Of a stretch of 64,000 nt of DNA, positions 1 to 12,005 are shown piece by piece. The notes beneath the pieces were generated by a model that made no database searches, was not told the DNA's origin, and was given only the letters and a program-made list of their open reading frames with translations. Each line of letters opens with the position of its first letter. The stretch's first letter is position 1. The position numbers were made by a program, and so were the translations under genes. Source of the DNA: Dichotomocladium elegans (Eukaryota > Mucoromycota > Mucoromycetes > Mucorales > Lichtheimiaceae); assembly GCA_025716815.1 (NCBI GenBank), contig JAIXMN010000011.1:124001-188000 (forward strand), given 5' to 3'.

Positions 1-779
1 CCTGCACGTGACAGCTAAATCGTAGCCGGAACGTAGACTCCGGTGTCCATCTCACGCTCTTCCACGACTCAGGTACGAGTGAGATTGTTCAAATCTAAAA
101 GCAGCAACGAATTCCAGGGATAGAAGAGACAAGTCAATACCATATAAGTTTATATCGCGTAATGTCATGGAATATAGTTTAAAGGAAAAAGAGATATTAT
201 TATATCTCAAATTTCATACAAGGGAAAATAATGCGAACACATAAGCAAGACATATCAATAAGTAAAACGATTTCGCATGCATCGATTAAAGTATTTAATC
301 AACAGAAAACTTCACTTCTTCTTCACACTGTGAATTTGCAACACGCCGTCCTTTCAAGGGCTGTGGTTATCCCGAGTTCGTCAGCGATAATTATTGCTAT
401 GGTGGTGATCGGGCTCGATTGACCAGTGCGTGTAAGTCGTGGTCTTACGTTCCGTTGCTCCGATTCAGGCGAGCGTAGCCTCCTACGAACTGCTGACACC
501 CGTGCAGTGCTTCCGCTATGAAATCTGCTGGGATGATGCCATCTTCCCCAAAGATCACAGAGGATACGATGCATATTAAGAACTGCCGCCAGATCCCGAC
601 TCCATAACTTTGGTTGATGAACTCCCTATGCCATACCTGCTGTACAGCACTGTCGTACGACGATCCATGTAGATACAGAGGTTTGCTACGATAGTCGATC
701 GACAGAATTTCTTCCACTTAATCACGTCTACCTGCTTCCCCAGCTAGTTTGACACCATAGTGCAAGTGACAGCCACCCC
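1..779. other. Gene-poor left end
   Basis: No intact gene is visible. Short ORFs occur on both strands (for example minus 445-717, 90 codons), but none shows a motif I recognise. The minus-strand ORFs lie immediately downstream of the decayed transposase at about 780-1420, so this stretch may hold its eroded 3' part, but I could not find the third catalytic acidic residue or the usual proline-rich NPIE-type block here. The base composition is AT-rich and unremarkable. Confidence 0.4.
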
Positions 780-1420
780 TAGTTAGTGACGCATACTATT
801 ACAATCATACGTTTCATGTTGGTATGGAATCTGGACTCATCAAGTAAAACGCAATTATTTCTTTAATCGATATCGATCGCATCCCATTGGTGCAATGGTC
901 CAAGTCGCTCTTGGATCTTATTACCCTATTCCTGTTTACAGACTATAATCGAAAGTCTTTAGCAACAAGTTGCAGTCGTTCTCCACAACCACTGGAGAAT
1001 CGTCTTGCATACCTTGAGGCCCTCATGTAGAACCAATGGATTTTCTTCCTATGTTCTTTCATTGTGAACATGTAGACAACCTATGCTTCTAAGTATCTTA
1101 AATACTGTCAGGTTCTTTTTCGTTATTGTATTGCTGTTGAAAAACCTGACTTTATCGGTATACCCACGCTTCAATCCTGCCTTATTATGTGAATTTCTAT
1201 GGAGTCCGTGCTCGATTTTCCAGCCATACCGTTGAAATCTGATTAATGAATCCGTTCGATTTCCCATACATTTCTCAGTACTATTACTTGCTTCTTTAAA
1301 CCGTCGAGCTTTGGTGCGCCAATCCAGCTTGTATGGATTCTCCCAAAAAGTTTCAAGATTTGTGATTCGATAGACAAATAAAGCTATTAGTACAACAATT
1401 AGGGACACAATAGATCAGAG
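780..1420 (-). pseudogene. Decayed Tc1/mariner (IS630-type) transposase fragment
   Basis: Read on the minus strand, positions about 858-805 encode NNCVLLDESRFHTNMKR, which matches the first catalytic-aspartate block of IS630/Tc1-mariner DDE transposases (typical form: cVFlDEsgFhinmkR). A few codons upstream is W-D-A-I-D-I-D followed by a stop, then further upstream an alpha-helical N-terminal part around 1049-1408. Stops and frame changes interrupt the reading, and no second or third catalytic block is found downstream. The same block with a very similar sequence occurs in the second relic near 55440-56250, so both belong to one family. It is certainly dead; the exact boundaries are uncertain because no terminal inverted repeats were identified. 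Confidence 0.6.
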
Positions 1421-2160
1421 AATAGGATAGGGTACCTAACCGGCACCATAGCGGAAAACGATTGCGATCATCCAATCTAGACTACACTACAAGGAATTCT
1501 GCTCAGTTTTCAGTGGCATTTGATGACTGGCACGTAATCTTGCTGGGACATTGTGTATAAGCGTTTTTTCCCCCCAGGCCTCTAATTATAACGTATCCTT
1601 ATCTGCCAGAATACAAAGGTCAGCGTCATCCGTGAGACTCCTTTACCAGAAAGAATATCCGTAGAAAATATATCGAGCCAACAGCCGCGCCAATGGGACT
1701 TTAAGAGACAGCGTTTAAAGAAGCACAGTGGCTCCAAAACGAACATTAAGAAGATGAGCATATATATGAGCTATACGTGACATGTAGGAAATACTGATAA
1801 TAGCATAAAAAAAAAGGTACAGGGAGGAAAAATAGGCGGCAGTACGGACTTCAGGGACAGCAATCATGGCGAGAAAGTCTTGCAAATATAAAGTCTATTT
1901 ATACTATCCTACTATTAGCGTAATTAGGAAGGAGAGCGGTTGAAAGGAAAGCGAGCAATGTGGACGCTCTGTTCTTTGGGCTGGCGATCATCCCATCGCA
2001 CAGAAAAACAAAGGGACATGCGCCATATTTGTATTTCGCCGTTTTAAACTGGATACCCCAATGCATTTTTATTCAATGTTTTTGACTTTTTATTATCCTC
2101 TATTCTCTCCTCCGTCTCCCCTTTCCTCTCTCAATCCGCCTTTAACAGTCCTCTTTTTTC
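1421..2160. other. Intergenic, no gene seen
   Basis: AT-rich sequence between the transposase relic and the microsatellite upstream of the first RhoGEF. No ORF with recognisable content. It contains several A or T runs only. Confidence 0.5.
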
Positions 2161-2226
2161 ACCACACATACGCATACGCATACGCGTATACACACGCACA
2201 CACACACACACACACACACGCACGCA

Positions 2227-2264
<38 letters not shown>
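2161..2264. repeat. Compound CA/CG/TA microsatellite
   Basis: About 100 bp of alternating purine-pyrimidine sequence: (ACGCAT)n-like units, then a long CA run, then a pure TA run of about 34 nt. It sits some 200 bp upstream of the start codon of the first RhoGEF. The long ORFs that run through it on both strands are repeat artefacts. Confidence 0.95.
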
Positions 2265-2265
<1 letters not shown>

Positions 2266-2468
2266 CACATACACGCGCAAAGCAAAGAATAGGGACAATT
2301 CTTTGGGGGGTTGTTAGAGGGCAGAAAAAGTTCTCCTTGATTCTCCAAAAGTGACACTGTACGCACATACACACACAGAGAGAGAGATAGAAAGAGATAT
2401 ACAGACCCAGAAACACATCTTTTTCTCTTCTCTAACATCGTCCATGTTGAACCTATAATTGCTGAACA

Positions 2469-5400
2469 ATGCATTCCGAGAGCTACTCATCCACTGCAGT
2501 TTCTTACATTGACCCCATTGCCACCACTGATCTTACCGTTGTACCTGTGTACGGCCATTCACGATTACCGAAAATGGCGCAAGACGATAATAATAGCATC
2601 GCAACAGTGACAACCGATCCTAATTCTATGGCAGCAGCAGCAGCAGCAGCAGCACCACTTCGAGAAAGATACTCCCAACAGTTCCAACGAACAAGCGCGG
2701 AGACGTCGTCGTTAACCACAAATCATAATATTGATCGAGGAGGTTCTGAAAGCTATCAGGGCAACGATGGAAAAGTTGCAGATCATGGCAACAACACGTC
2801 TACGATAACGACAACAATCCCTCAAGTAAAGCGAATTGCTCTTAGGCGACTGTCGCGTGCTGGTACGTTGTTTCGCCCCAAGACAAGTTTAGAACCAAAG
2901 AACACACCGGAAGATACCAGCAGCACAACTAGCAGCCCGACCAACAGCAATAGCAGCAGAAGCAGCAGGAGCAGTAATAGCAACAATGGCGGCATAGTAT
3001 TAACGAGGGCTGCTACAACGGGTGGGACGGTTTCGGTACCTAAGGTAGTCGCTTCTTTATCTTCAGGAGTTAACGTGAATAGTGGGACAAGCCTACTATC
3101 GAAGCTCTCCAGATCCACTGCCCCGATGCGTGCCAAGTTCTCCTCGATATCAATGAGTAAATTTAAATTTCTAAAAAAAGATTTTAAGAGGGGGGAGAGG
3201 ATGTGTATTGTTATTTTTTTTTTTTGCTGGCAATAACTCTGGGTCGTGCGTATAATTATAGATAACCTCGGCGCATCTCTTCGTCCAGAGACTTCAGTGT
3301 CACTCTCAATACCACTACGACGATCTGCCGAAAGCATCTACAACCTCGCTGGCTCCTCGGTCCAGCGCAGAGCTACTTCTCAGCGACGCCTTGGCGGCGA
3401 ACGATCGCAGTCCTTTTCCTTCAGCAGCTCATCAGCCCGCAACAGCACTAACAGTACCTATAGAAACAGTATATGCAGCACTAGCGTGCTAGAAAACCGG
3501 CAAAAACAACAGAAGTTCGATACCATCGATACCATTATTGCGACCAATACATTACCGATCGCAAAGGAATGTGTCCCTTTGGTATATCCAGCCTTGCTTT
3601 CCAAGGTAGCTGGAGTATTTAAAGAAAGGGTCACGGTAGGCCCGCGGATGAAGGACAATATTGAGTATCAAAATGCATTCGATGGTCGCGAAGCTGTGGT
3701 ATGATATATTTCAGTGTGTCAAATACGTAAGATCCTGAACGATTAACGACTTCTTTTTCAACTAGGATAAATTGGCATACATAATCAAGACAACCGATAG
3801 GAATCTAGCGGTTTTGCTAGGCCGTGCGCTTGATGCTCAAAAGTTTTTCCATGATGTCAATTATGAACATCATCTGCGCGACTCTAAGCACGAGCTTTAC
3901 CAATTCCATGAACATATCAATCCTCTAGAACACGAGGTGCCTAATAATTCAATCATTGCTGCTACAAATGATGTCGCGGCGGAAGACCAGTCAGAGGCAA
4001 ACATCACAACAAGCATGGGACACACCAGCAAATTACCTAATGGCGTCTTTACGGTGCTCACGGATTGCTATTCACCCACTTGCACTCGGGAGCAGTTGTG
4101 CTATAGTCCATCATGTCCGCGTCGGTTAGAGCAGGTAATCAAGCGATAGAAAGAAATGTACAATTTCGTTAAGTGGACATGTGGTAAATAGGCACGGAGC
4201 ACGCGCGGTCGGCATAGTCGATCCGGGAGCAACCAATCTGCTCTCGGTATAGAAAGAGTAAGCTTCGTTTGTAAACCTGCTCTATGTGGTCCCAGCTCAT
4301 GCTGATACCTATGTCCCCTCGGGCTGGTGCATAATTAGGAGGACCGTCTTTGGATAAATACAGTTCCACAGTCTACACTTGACTCGTTGACGAAAGACGA
4401 GATCCGAAGACAAGAAAACATTTATGAGCTCATCTATACCGAAAAAGATTTTGTCGACGATTTGCAATATCTAAAATCTGTGAGTAATCAAATACCTGAC
4501 GAACCATAGCGCCCATTAACCCTTCTACAATAGTTTTGGATCAATCCACTTCTTGAGGACGAAACGATCATCTCCGAGGTCGAGGAGGAGCGCCAGGCGT
4601 TTGTACAACAGGTGTTTTGGAACATTGCTGAAGTTCACAAGGTTAATGCTGCGCTGCTTCAAGCCCTCCTGCGCCGACAGGCAGCCAATCCACATGTGTA
4701 TCAAATCGGTGATGTGATGCTCATGTTTGTTGAGAAGTTCGAACCGTTCGTAAACTATGGTGCCCACCAGGTGATTGGCAAGTACGTCTTTGAGTCAGAA
4801 AAATCCTCCAACGAGGCCTTTGCTAAATTTGTCCAGGCAAGTGTACCTAAGAGAAGGGCAATCATCTCCTGCCCACAAACGTACCTCCCAAACAACATTT
4901 CATTAATTGGGAGAATCTTGTAGCGAACAGAGCGACTGAAACACTCGCGAAAGCTTGAGCTGAACGGGTATCTTACGAAGCCAACAACACGCCTCGGTCG
5001 GTACAGTCTATTGCTCCGTGAGATACTCAAACACACGCCTGAAGATCATCCAGACCAGGATAACATTGCCACAGCGATGAAAATAATCAGCGAATTCCTG
5101 AACAAAGTGAACAAGGAAACCGGCAAGATTGAGAACAAACATAGCCTTTACTTGCTTAACCAGCGTCTGATGATGGACAAGAGCGGAGTAGATGTGGCAG
5201 AGCTTGCCCTGTTGGATGAATCCCGGGAGTTGATACTCAAGGGTTCATTGAAGAAGAAAGGATCCGGGTCTGAGGCTTCAGACGTGGTCGTTTTCCTTCT
5301 TGACCATTACCTGATCATAATCAAACGCAAGATGGTTGGCGCGCTTGAACAACACAAGCTATATCGCAGGGTGAGCGTAGAGGCTAGCTCGTGATTTCTT

Positions 5401-7152
5401 CCTTTCTAAATGCTTTTACTTTTTCATGTAGCCTATTCCATTGAACCTTTTAGTGCTTTCAGTGCCGGAGCAAAGCAAGCACACGAGCTCCATCATCCTT
5501 CCATACAGTTGGAGCAGCAAGGACTCATTTGCATCCGTTGGCAGCATTGACAGCGTGAACCCTACCACACACCCTCCGTCACCAGGCACTTCTTTCTCCA
5601 CCAGCGCAGTTGGGACGACAGGAATGACAGTAGCGAAAACGGGTGGCTATCCCATTAGCTTTTCTCATCTTGGCAGAAATGGAACCAGTGCTCCTATCAC
5701 ACTCTATGCAACCACGATGGCCATACGTCGGCAATGGATCACCAAGATCCAGGCGCAGCAGCAAATCATCAAAGACAGGACCAGGGTTGTGGATCTCGTG
5801 CCGGTCAACGAGACATTCTTTAACACGTTTAATCGCGTCCATTCGATAGCTGTGTTCGATAATGGTCGCTCAATCGCGTTCGGCGGTGACCAGGGTGTCT
5901 ATGTGAAAAAGGGCGACAGTCTTGTGCGTATCCTGGCCATGGACAAGGTATCCCAGATTGATATTCTTGATGGCGCCAACAGACTCCTCCTTGTATTGGC
6001 CGACAAGAATTTCTATGCATTTTCGCTCGATCTCCTGTTACATGACGCAACTGATAATGGCGTTGGCGACAGCGGCAGCGACAATAACAATAATAATGAC
6101 GGTGTTCCTATGGTTCCTGAGGCCGCGGGTCGGAGGATCGGTAGCCATGTTTCCTTCTTTAAGATTGGCAAGATTCAGGACAAAAGCACGAGATCGGCCG
6201 ACAAGGTCCTCGTGTGCTTTGTACGCCAGAATGCAATCACTTCCACCATCCGAGCCCTTGAGCCATATGAAGGAGCAGATCCAAAGAAAAAGCATCCTCA
6301 TATTGGTCGGTTCATGCGTAGTCCCAACGACATACTTAAGGTGTACAAAAACTTGTAATCTATCTTTTTCTATATTACTCTTGTCATTGTTTTGGCTTGT
6401 GCTATTTTAACTCATTTCATGTTCGCCCTCTTAGATATATACCCACTGTGGCTTCGTCCATCCAATTCTTTCGTAACGTCATCTGCGTAGGCTGCTCAAA
6501 GGGTTTCCAGATGGTTGATCCCGGAACTGCAGAGGTGCAGAGTAAGTTGGCAGCCCCATCTTTGAGCCGACTGCTGTGCATACTGAAATCCCTCCCTTCC
6601 CACTTTTTTTTGTGTCCATAGGCGTTCTAGATCCAGGCGATGCACGGCATTATGCCATTATCCAGCGTGAGAGTCTTAAGCCGATATCCATGTTTCGGCA
6701 CGAGAACGGCAACATTCTCCTGTGCTACAATGGCAAGTTTCCTAAGGCTCATGTTTTTGATTGTCAATGGCTTGATGGCTCATTTCTGTGCTATTAGAGA
6801 TTGCATTTTATACTGATAGGAAGGGAAGACGCGTGCGGGATAACTGGATGATCAATTGGGAAGGCAGTCCAGTTGCCTTTGTGTATCGATATCCTTACAT
6901 CATTGCATTTGAACCTACCTTTATTGAAGTTCGCCATGTGGATACGGTAAGAAGGCCCATGTTAAAATCCAAGCATCGGAATTGCTTATTTTTACGTTCC
7001 CCTCCTTTTTCTCTTGCTAGGGCGACCTTGTCCAGGTCATTCCAGGGACGAATATTCGATGCCTCAAACCCGACACACAGGATAATATTTACTGCGTGAT
7101 GGACGATCGTATCGTTGGCAACGAGATCATCTTTGAACTTAAAGTCGTCTAA
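2469..7152 (+). CDS. Rho guanine nucleotide exchange factor, Rom1/Rom2 type (copy A)
   Basis: A multi-exon gene of about 1,300 codons. Order of parts: Ser/Thr/Asn-rich disordered N-terminus with a polyalanine tract (residues about 55-63); a DEP domain spanning the exon 2/3 junction (about 3600-3900, G-R-E-A-V then D-K-L-A-Y); a cysteine motif (CYSPTC..LCYSPSCPRR, about 4066-4128); a DH (RhoGEF) domain from about 4350 to 5170 (core L-T-K-P-T-T-R-L-G-R-Y); a PH region (5200-5760); and a C-terminal CNH domain (5790-7152). Family members activate Rho1 at the membrane by GDP/GTP exchange and feed the cell-wall integrity pathway. Exons joined cleanly in frame: 2469-3204, 3262-3698, 3766-4134, 4192-4257, 4339-4479, 4534-4836 and onward from 4924. 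The intron 4837-4923 has a GC donor. The paralogous copy lies tail-to-tail at 7425-11625. Confidence 0.9.
4837..4923 (+). other. Non-canonical GC..AG intron in RhoGEF copy A
   Basis: 87 nt. Donor CAG|GCAAGT is the consensus GC-type donor; acceptor CTTGTAG|CGA. Splicing yields KFVQRTERLKHSRKLELNGY, matching the DH domain family, while the unspliced frame reaches a stop at the acceptor (TAG 4921-4923). Confidence 0.8.
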
Positions 7153-7424
7153 TTTTTTATTTTATTTTATTTCATGTCCCCCCCAACTCTTTTATTAGCG
7201 TGTACAATGTAATTTGTAATGTAAAATGCGGCGTGTAATTTCTCTAATGAATATGGATGGTAGTAGGGGGAGGCTGGGCGTGCGTGCGTGTGAGATATTC
7301 TTTTTATTATGAGGCGGAATGCGTGTGTGTGTGTATTGGAGGAGGTGGGGAGGAAGGGGTTGAAGTGAGCAGAATGGAACGTCGTGGAATAAATTCAGAT
7401 GAAGTTCGAGCACCTTTTCTATTG
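7153..7424. other. Short convergent spacer between the two RhoGEF genes
   Basis: 272 bp between the two stop codons, T-rich at the left, with a short TG run at about 7321-7335. Both 3' untranslated regions must lie here and probably overlap. Confidence 0.6.
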
Positions 7425-10400
7425 TCAATATAAAGGCGGCTCAAAGACACCTGCGAGGTGGAACACGTATTGGTATCCGTGCTTGTACGGGTGTGCCATG
7501 ACACCATGGATGACAGGTGGCGTGATGGCATTCTGCTTGTACAACAACGACTGCATATTCTCGCCTGGTAAGACTTGTACCAGTTCGCCCTTGATATGAA
7601 CGCATGTTAGGGGCTCATTGTCGTTCCAAAATCACATACAAAGCGAAACGAGACACTAACCGTTTCCACATGGCGAACCTCGATAAACTGGGGATCGAAT
7701 GCAACCACATAGGGGTATGAAAAGGCGACAGCTTGCGGCTTTCCCTCCCAATCAATGCTAAAAATAGTTGCTCAGCAACCGACGTACGCACGTGCTATGC
7801 TGTATTTAGATCACTTACCGAAGATAGTTGCCACGCATGTATTTGCCACGGATATCGACCATGAATGCAAATGCATCGTAGCACAGTAAATAATTATCAC
7901 GGCATCTAAACATTCCCAGAGGAACTAACTCGTCGTATTGCTCTTGCACAAAATCAAAGTCTGGGTCTTGAATCTCCGGCAGGTTGTGGATCATCGTAAG
8001 CCGGTTCAGGTCAATGATCTCAAAACCGCGCGCACATACAACCGCAAGTCGTGCTTTGAGGAACTGCACAGAGGTTGCCTCGGCACCAATGTAGAACTCC
8101 TGTCGAATGCAACGAGCCAAATTTGAATACGCATGAGCGTGGGGACACAATTCCCTTTCTCTTACCCTGTAGAGCTTGAACCATTGCGGGGCTTTGCTTA
8201 AGAAACCTGTCTTTACCGCCAAAAACTTTGCATTGCGAGGATCACGCAGATCGCCGCATACAGGATCGTATGTCCGGAACAGACTGTCAAGGCCCTTCTT
8301 TTTCATGACGATCACGAGCGTCCGGTTGTTGCATACACCTGTATTGAAGAATGAGACATTACTCGCCACTTTGACAGACACTCGTTCCGCGGAGTTGTTG
8401 TTTGAAATCGGATTGAGCGTATCCAGCGGGTAGGCCGTTAGTGTTTTGTCTAACAAAAGACTCGGTCAGTTCTTTACATATCTAGTTTATAGCTCATCAA
8501 GCTCTTTTCTCTCTCACCTGCAAGCACAAGAAAGATATGGAATTCTTCGAGAACAGCGATCTGAGTAACATCGCTTATAGATAAAACCTTTTTCAGGTTG
8601 CTTGTCTCGCCTTCAATGCCCATCCAAACCCCGGTCTCGGTGCCAATAGCCACCATGCGGAAGCCTTGTGAACCCACTACAAAGAATTCGTTCGTTAGTA
8701 CATCGCTATATGCAACTCACTGGAGATACTTACCAAAAGCAGTAGTGCAGGTGACCTTGCCATGATTGGAAATGCCTGTTAATGCAAATGTCGTATTACT
8801 CAAGGACCGAATCTCAAAGGCCCGCCGCTCGGGATGTGCCTCATTGAGGGCCTGCTTCGCATCAAATATTTTTTGGCGCCATTCGGACCGCTGTTGTGCT
8901 GTCTGGGTATAGAATACGTAATCACCTCCTTGCCGACCAAGGTGCTGGATCATCAGTGATGTCGATGTCGACGGCGGCCAATGCATATGAGCATTTGGAG
9001 CATTTGGATCAGCTGTAAACGTAGTCGAGTTGCTGTGCATCACGGAAGGCGCAGTAAGTGAGAATCCTTCGGTGCCGTCGCGAATGTGCAATAACTCAAG
9101 CGGAATCGGTCTTCGGAAAACATAGTTCTCTGACCCTTTGGGCTTGCACATGAGCAGTAGATGATCAAAGAGAAAGATATTTAAATCCATTGCCTCAACA
9201 CCGATATGCGTCCGTCGTTTCACAACACCTTCGTGGAGCAGCTTGCGGCCACGTTGTGTGAGACCAAGATCCATCTCTGCACCTCGACCCGGCTTGTACC
9301 TGAGGCTGTCGTTTATTTCGTATATCCGAAGCGTCATGCGTTTATCAGACGCAAGGGCATCAACCCGTGCACCGATATCCCGCACGATCTCAAGACATCG
9401 TGACAGATCATCTTTATCCGGGTGGTCATCCTGAGTGCGCTTGAGGACTGCATCAATAAGTAATGGGTATCGCTGCAATCGAGTCACGGGCAACACCAGA
9501 AAGTGGCGGAAGGGCAGCTTACGGCATTCTGCCTGCTTCTCTTTCTCGCGGATGAAGTTATGGAATAACATGTTATTGCTGGATTCCTTCTTGACAGCAT
9601 ACTCAGCCAGTACAACATGGGGACCGTAGCAGGTGTAAGCATTCATAAAGCCTGGGAGATGACGAAGAAAAATGTCACCAATCTGATCGACAAATCCGCC
9701 TGCGGATTTGGCCTGGCACATGCTTTGGTAGTCTCGCAGCTCTCGATACAAGTCTCTGTGAATCGCCAGGATATCAGCATAATTACGGAAAACATTGTCA
9801 CAAAATGCGTGTCGTCGACCCTCATCAATGCACTGAGCACTACGAAGGGCTTTGGCAAATAACTACAAGGGACCCAAAGTTAGCAGTCTGATAGTAACAA
9901 TGTTGTATTGAACATACTTCATCCAATAAGCTTAAGTCGCGCACGTAGTCATCTTCTGTGTAGAGCAGCTCATGAATCGCTTCCTGACGTTTGATCTCTT
10001 GTTCGGGGGTGTTTTGCAATACTTCGCGGGGAACAGTTGCTTGCCAAGCACGTGAAAGGGTCTGGTGCGTAAACAAATAAAATCAATATCATGATGTTGG
10101 TAACTAAATAATCCCTTACTGTGTCATGCGAAGATGCTATGGAGGAGGATGTCAATGACATGTTTCGCCGAAGATGAGAGGACTAGTACAGTAAACCATC
10201 TTAGCGGAAATGTGCAACGTTGATCCATGTGGGTTAAGACAAATAATCACATATGTCCGTACGTTACCTGCTTGCTAGACAAGGACCCAGATATTGACCC
10301 TGATCGATTAGGGCACATGGGGGCATAACATCCCCCCAATCTGGGATCACAAGAAGGAGAATAGCAAGGTGATATAGCGGTATAAACGCCCTGTGCATAT

Positions 10401-11625
10401 CCCTCCTCAAGAGTTGTGTCGACGATGGTGTATACCTCGTTGGGGGAATCATAAAGAGTGTTTTTCCGTACTGACTTTTCAGAGTAGGAGACGGGGCTGA
10501 TAAGTGGCGGAGATGTATGGATGAATGCCCGGGCGACCTTTCTATACAACACAGGCCGTAAATTTGAAGGTAACAGCTCATGCATGATTTTCTAAAACAG
10601 CCCAGTCGTAGACGATGATGAGTGAGCAAGCAAGGCACATATACATATCAGTATCTCCCTCCCTCCCCCTCCCTCCCCCATGCCCCGCCCCTGCGCCGGA
10701 TAAGTGTACAAACCACAGCTTCCGCGCCGGTGAAGCTTAATGGATATTCATCGGTACAAAAGATTCTCCGTGACTTATTTAGATGCTTCACGCAGGCCAC
10801 AAAATTATTTGCCAGCTGAGACATGATGGCCGGGCTTGCATCGCACGATACACCCGGTGCAGTGGGCATGATGCGCCCCTGGGAGGCAGACTGAAGGCTG
10901 GCAAACCGGGGAAGATAATTGTTATTGTTTCTGCTTGTGGAGGACGAGTACGACAACGAGGAGGTGTTCGTAGATGACGCAGCTTGTCGGCTGTCGAGAG
11001 AAGTTGTACGGGTAGTGTATACGACTGTTTTTGCGCCGAGTGATATTTTAGTTAATGGTTTCGGTGGCTCTGCCTTAACGACTGGCGAAGAAACGATAAT
11101 GTCGCTGTCGTCGCTGTCGTCAATCTGAGGAGGTGACGGAGGTATGATCACTGGCTGTTGTACAAGTGTTCCCGGAACACGTGGGAAGAGGGATGGTGAG
11201 GCTGGAGGCGAGAGCGTGTCGTCGTCGTCATCGTCGTCTTCTTCTTCGTTGCTCATGCGGCTTTCAGTTAGCGACCTATCACTGGAAATGTGAGCAGCAG
11301 GTAGTGGGGTTGTTGGTCGGGAATCGACTGTCATCATGGCGGTGGAGTTGGTCATGTGTGAATATGTTTGCTGAGTCTGCTGTTGTTGCTGCTATTTCAA
11401 AAGGCGATGTGGAAAGTTGGATTGGGGTAGTGCGAAAAGGGGATCAGCGTGATTTTATTATTTACTTGGTAATTTCAATATTGATTACTTTACCCCTTGT
11501 GATGGAAGATTGTAATCGCTATTCCTAAGCTCGCTGATGAACATGTCTAGGTCTTGGCACAGTGAGTCTAGACTAGGGGTCTCTGGAGGCTCGTAATAAA
11601 GGGTAGGAGTGAACTGATGTGCCAT
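7425..11625 (-). CDS. Rho guanine nucleotide exchange factor, Rom1/Rom2 type (copy B)
   Basis: Paralogue of copy A on the opposite strand, roughly 1,150 codons in many exons. I chose the start at 11625 because the short first exon (MAHQFTPTLYYEPPETPSL..) splices in frame to a glutamine-rich stretch beginning at 11391, across an intron with a stop just before its AG. The parts follow the same order as in copy A: acidic/Ser-rich N-terminus, DEP domain (about 10850 to 10530), cysteine motif (CYSPSCDPRLGGCYAPMCP, near 10375-10300), DH domain (10070 to about 9300, core V-L-P-V-T-R-L-Q-R-Y-P-L-L), PH region with a long insert, and C-terminal CNH domain ending at 7425. Expected role is activation of a Rho GTPase. 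Copy B is shorter than A and its DH core is closer to the usual consensus, so the two copies have diverged substantially. Confidence 0.88.
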
Positions 11626-12005
11626 TTTTATTCGTGAAGGACGTTGTCGGACTCAATCATGAATATTAGCGGAAAAGAAAGAAAGTAAAAAGAAAGAGAG
11701 AGAGAGAGAGAGAGAGGAAGGCAGAGGGTCAATGTAACGCAAACTTCTCTTAATCTTCCATCAACCTCAATCAACTTGTGTAACCGCTCAGGCGCCACAA
11801 ACCATCAGCCAGCTCTGCGCAAATCAGCGCCCATGTTCCTGCTTGCCTCTAGAAATTTAAACGTGAAGACTAGACCTGAATAGGGAACTTTCTGCCTATC
11901 CAACAAACGAGCAAGCTACACATGATTTGTGGCTTGCCGTTGTATGACTTCCTTTATTGTTCTCCTTTCATCGAATGAGAGAAATGTTCTCTCTGCTTTT
12001 TGCAT
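11626..12005. other. Intergenic: RhoGEF B promoter and uS2 3' end
   Basis: 380 bp. It holds the upstream region of RhoGEF B and the 3' region of the ribosomal protein gene (both on the minus strand). A GA run at about 11695-11715 is the only notable element. Confidence 0.5.

Noticed and set aside
1..120. tRNA-like sequence with a TTCAAATC box near position 88
   Set aside because: No matching acceptor or anticodon stems could be folded around it.
2142..2474. 110-codon minus-strand ORF rich in Cys/Val and Tyr/Ile repeats
   Set aside because: Translation of the CA/TA microsatellite; not a gene.
2822..3337. 171-codon minus-strand ORF with a polyleucine tract
   Set aside because: Antisense to the serine-repeat N-terminus of RhoGEF copy A; the leucine run mirrors AGC repeats.
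4169..4369. 66-codon minus-strand ORF between RhoGEF A exons
   Set aside because: Overlaps an exon of RhoGEF copy A that is supported by in-frame splicing to the DH domain; no motif of its own.
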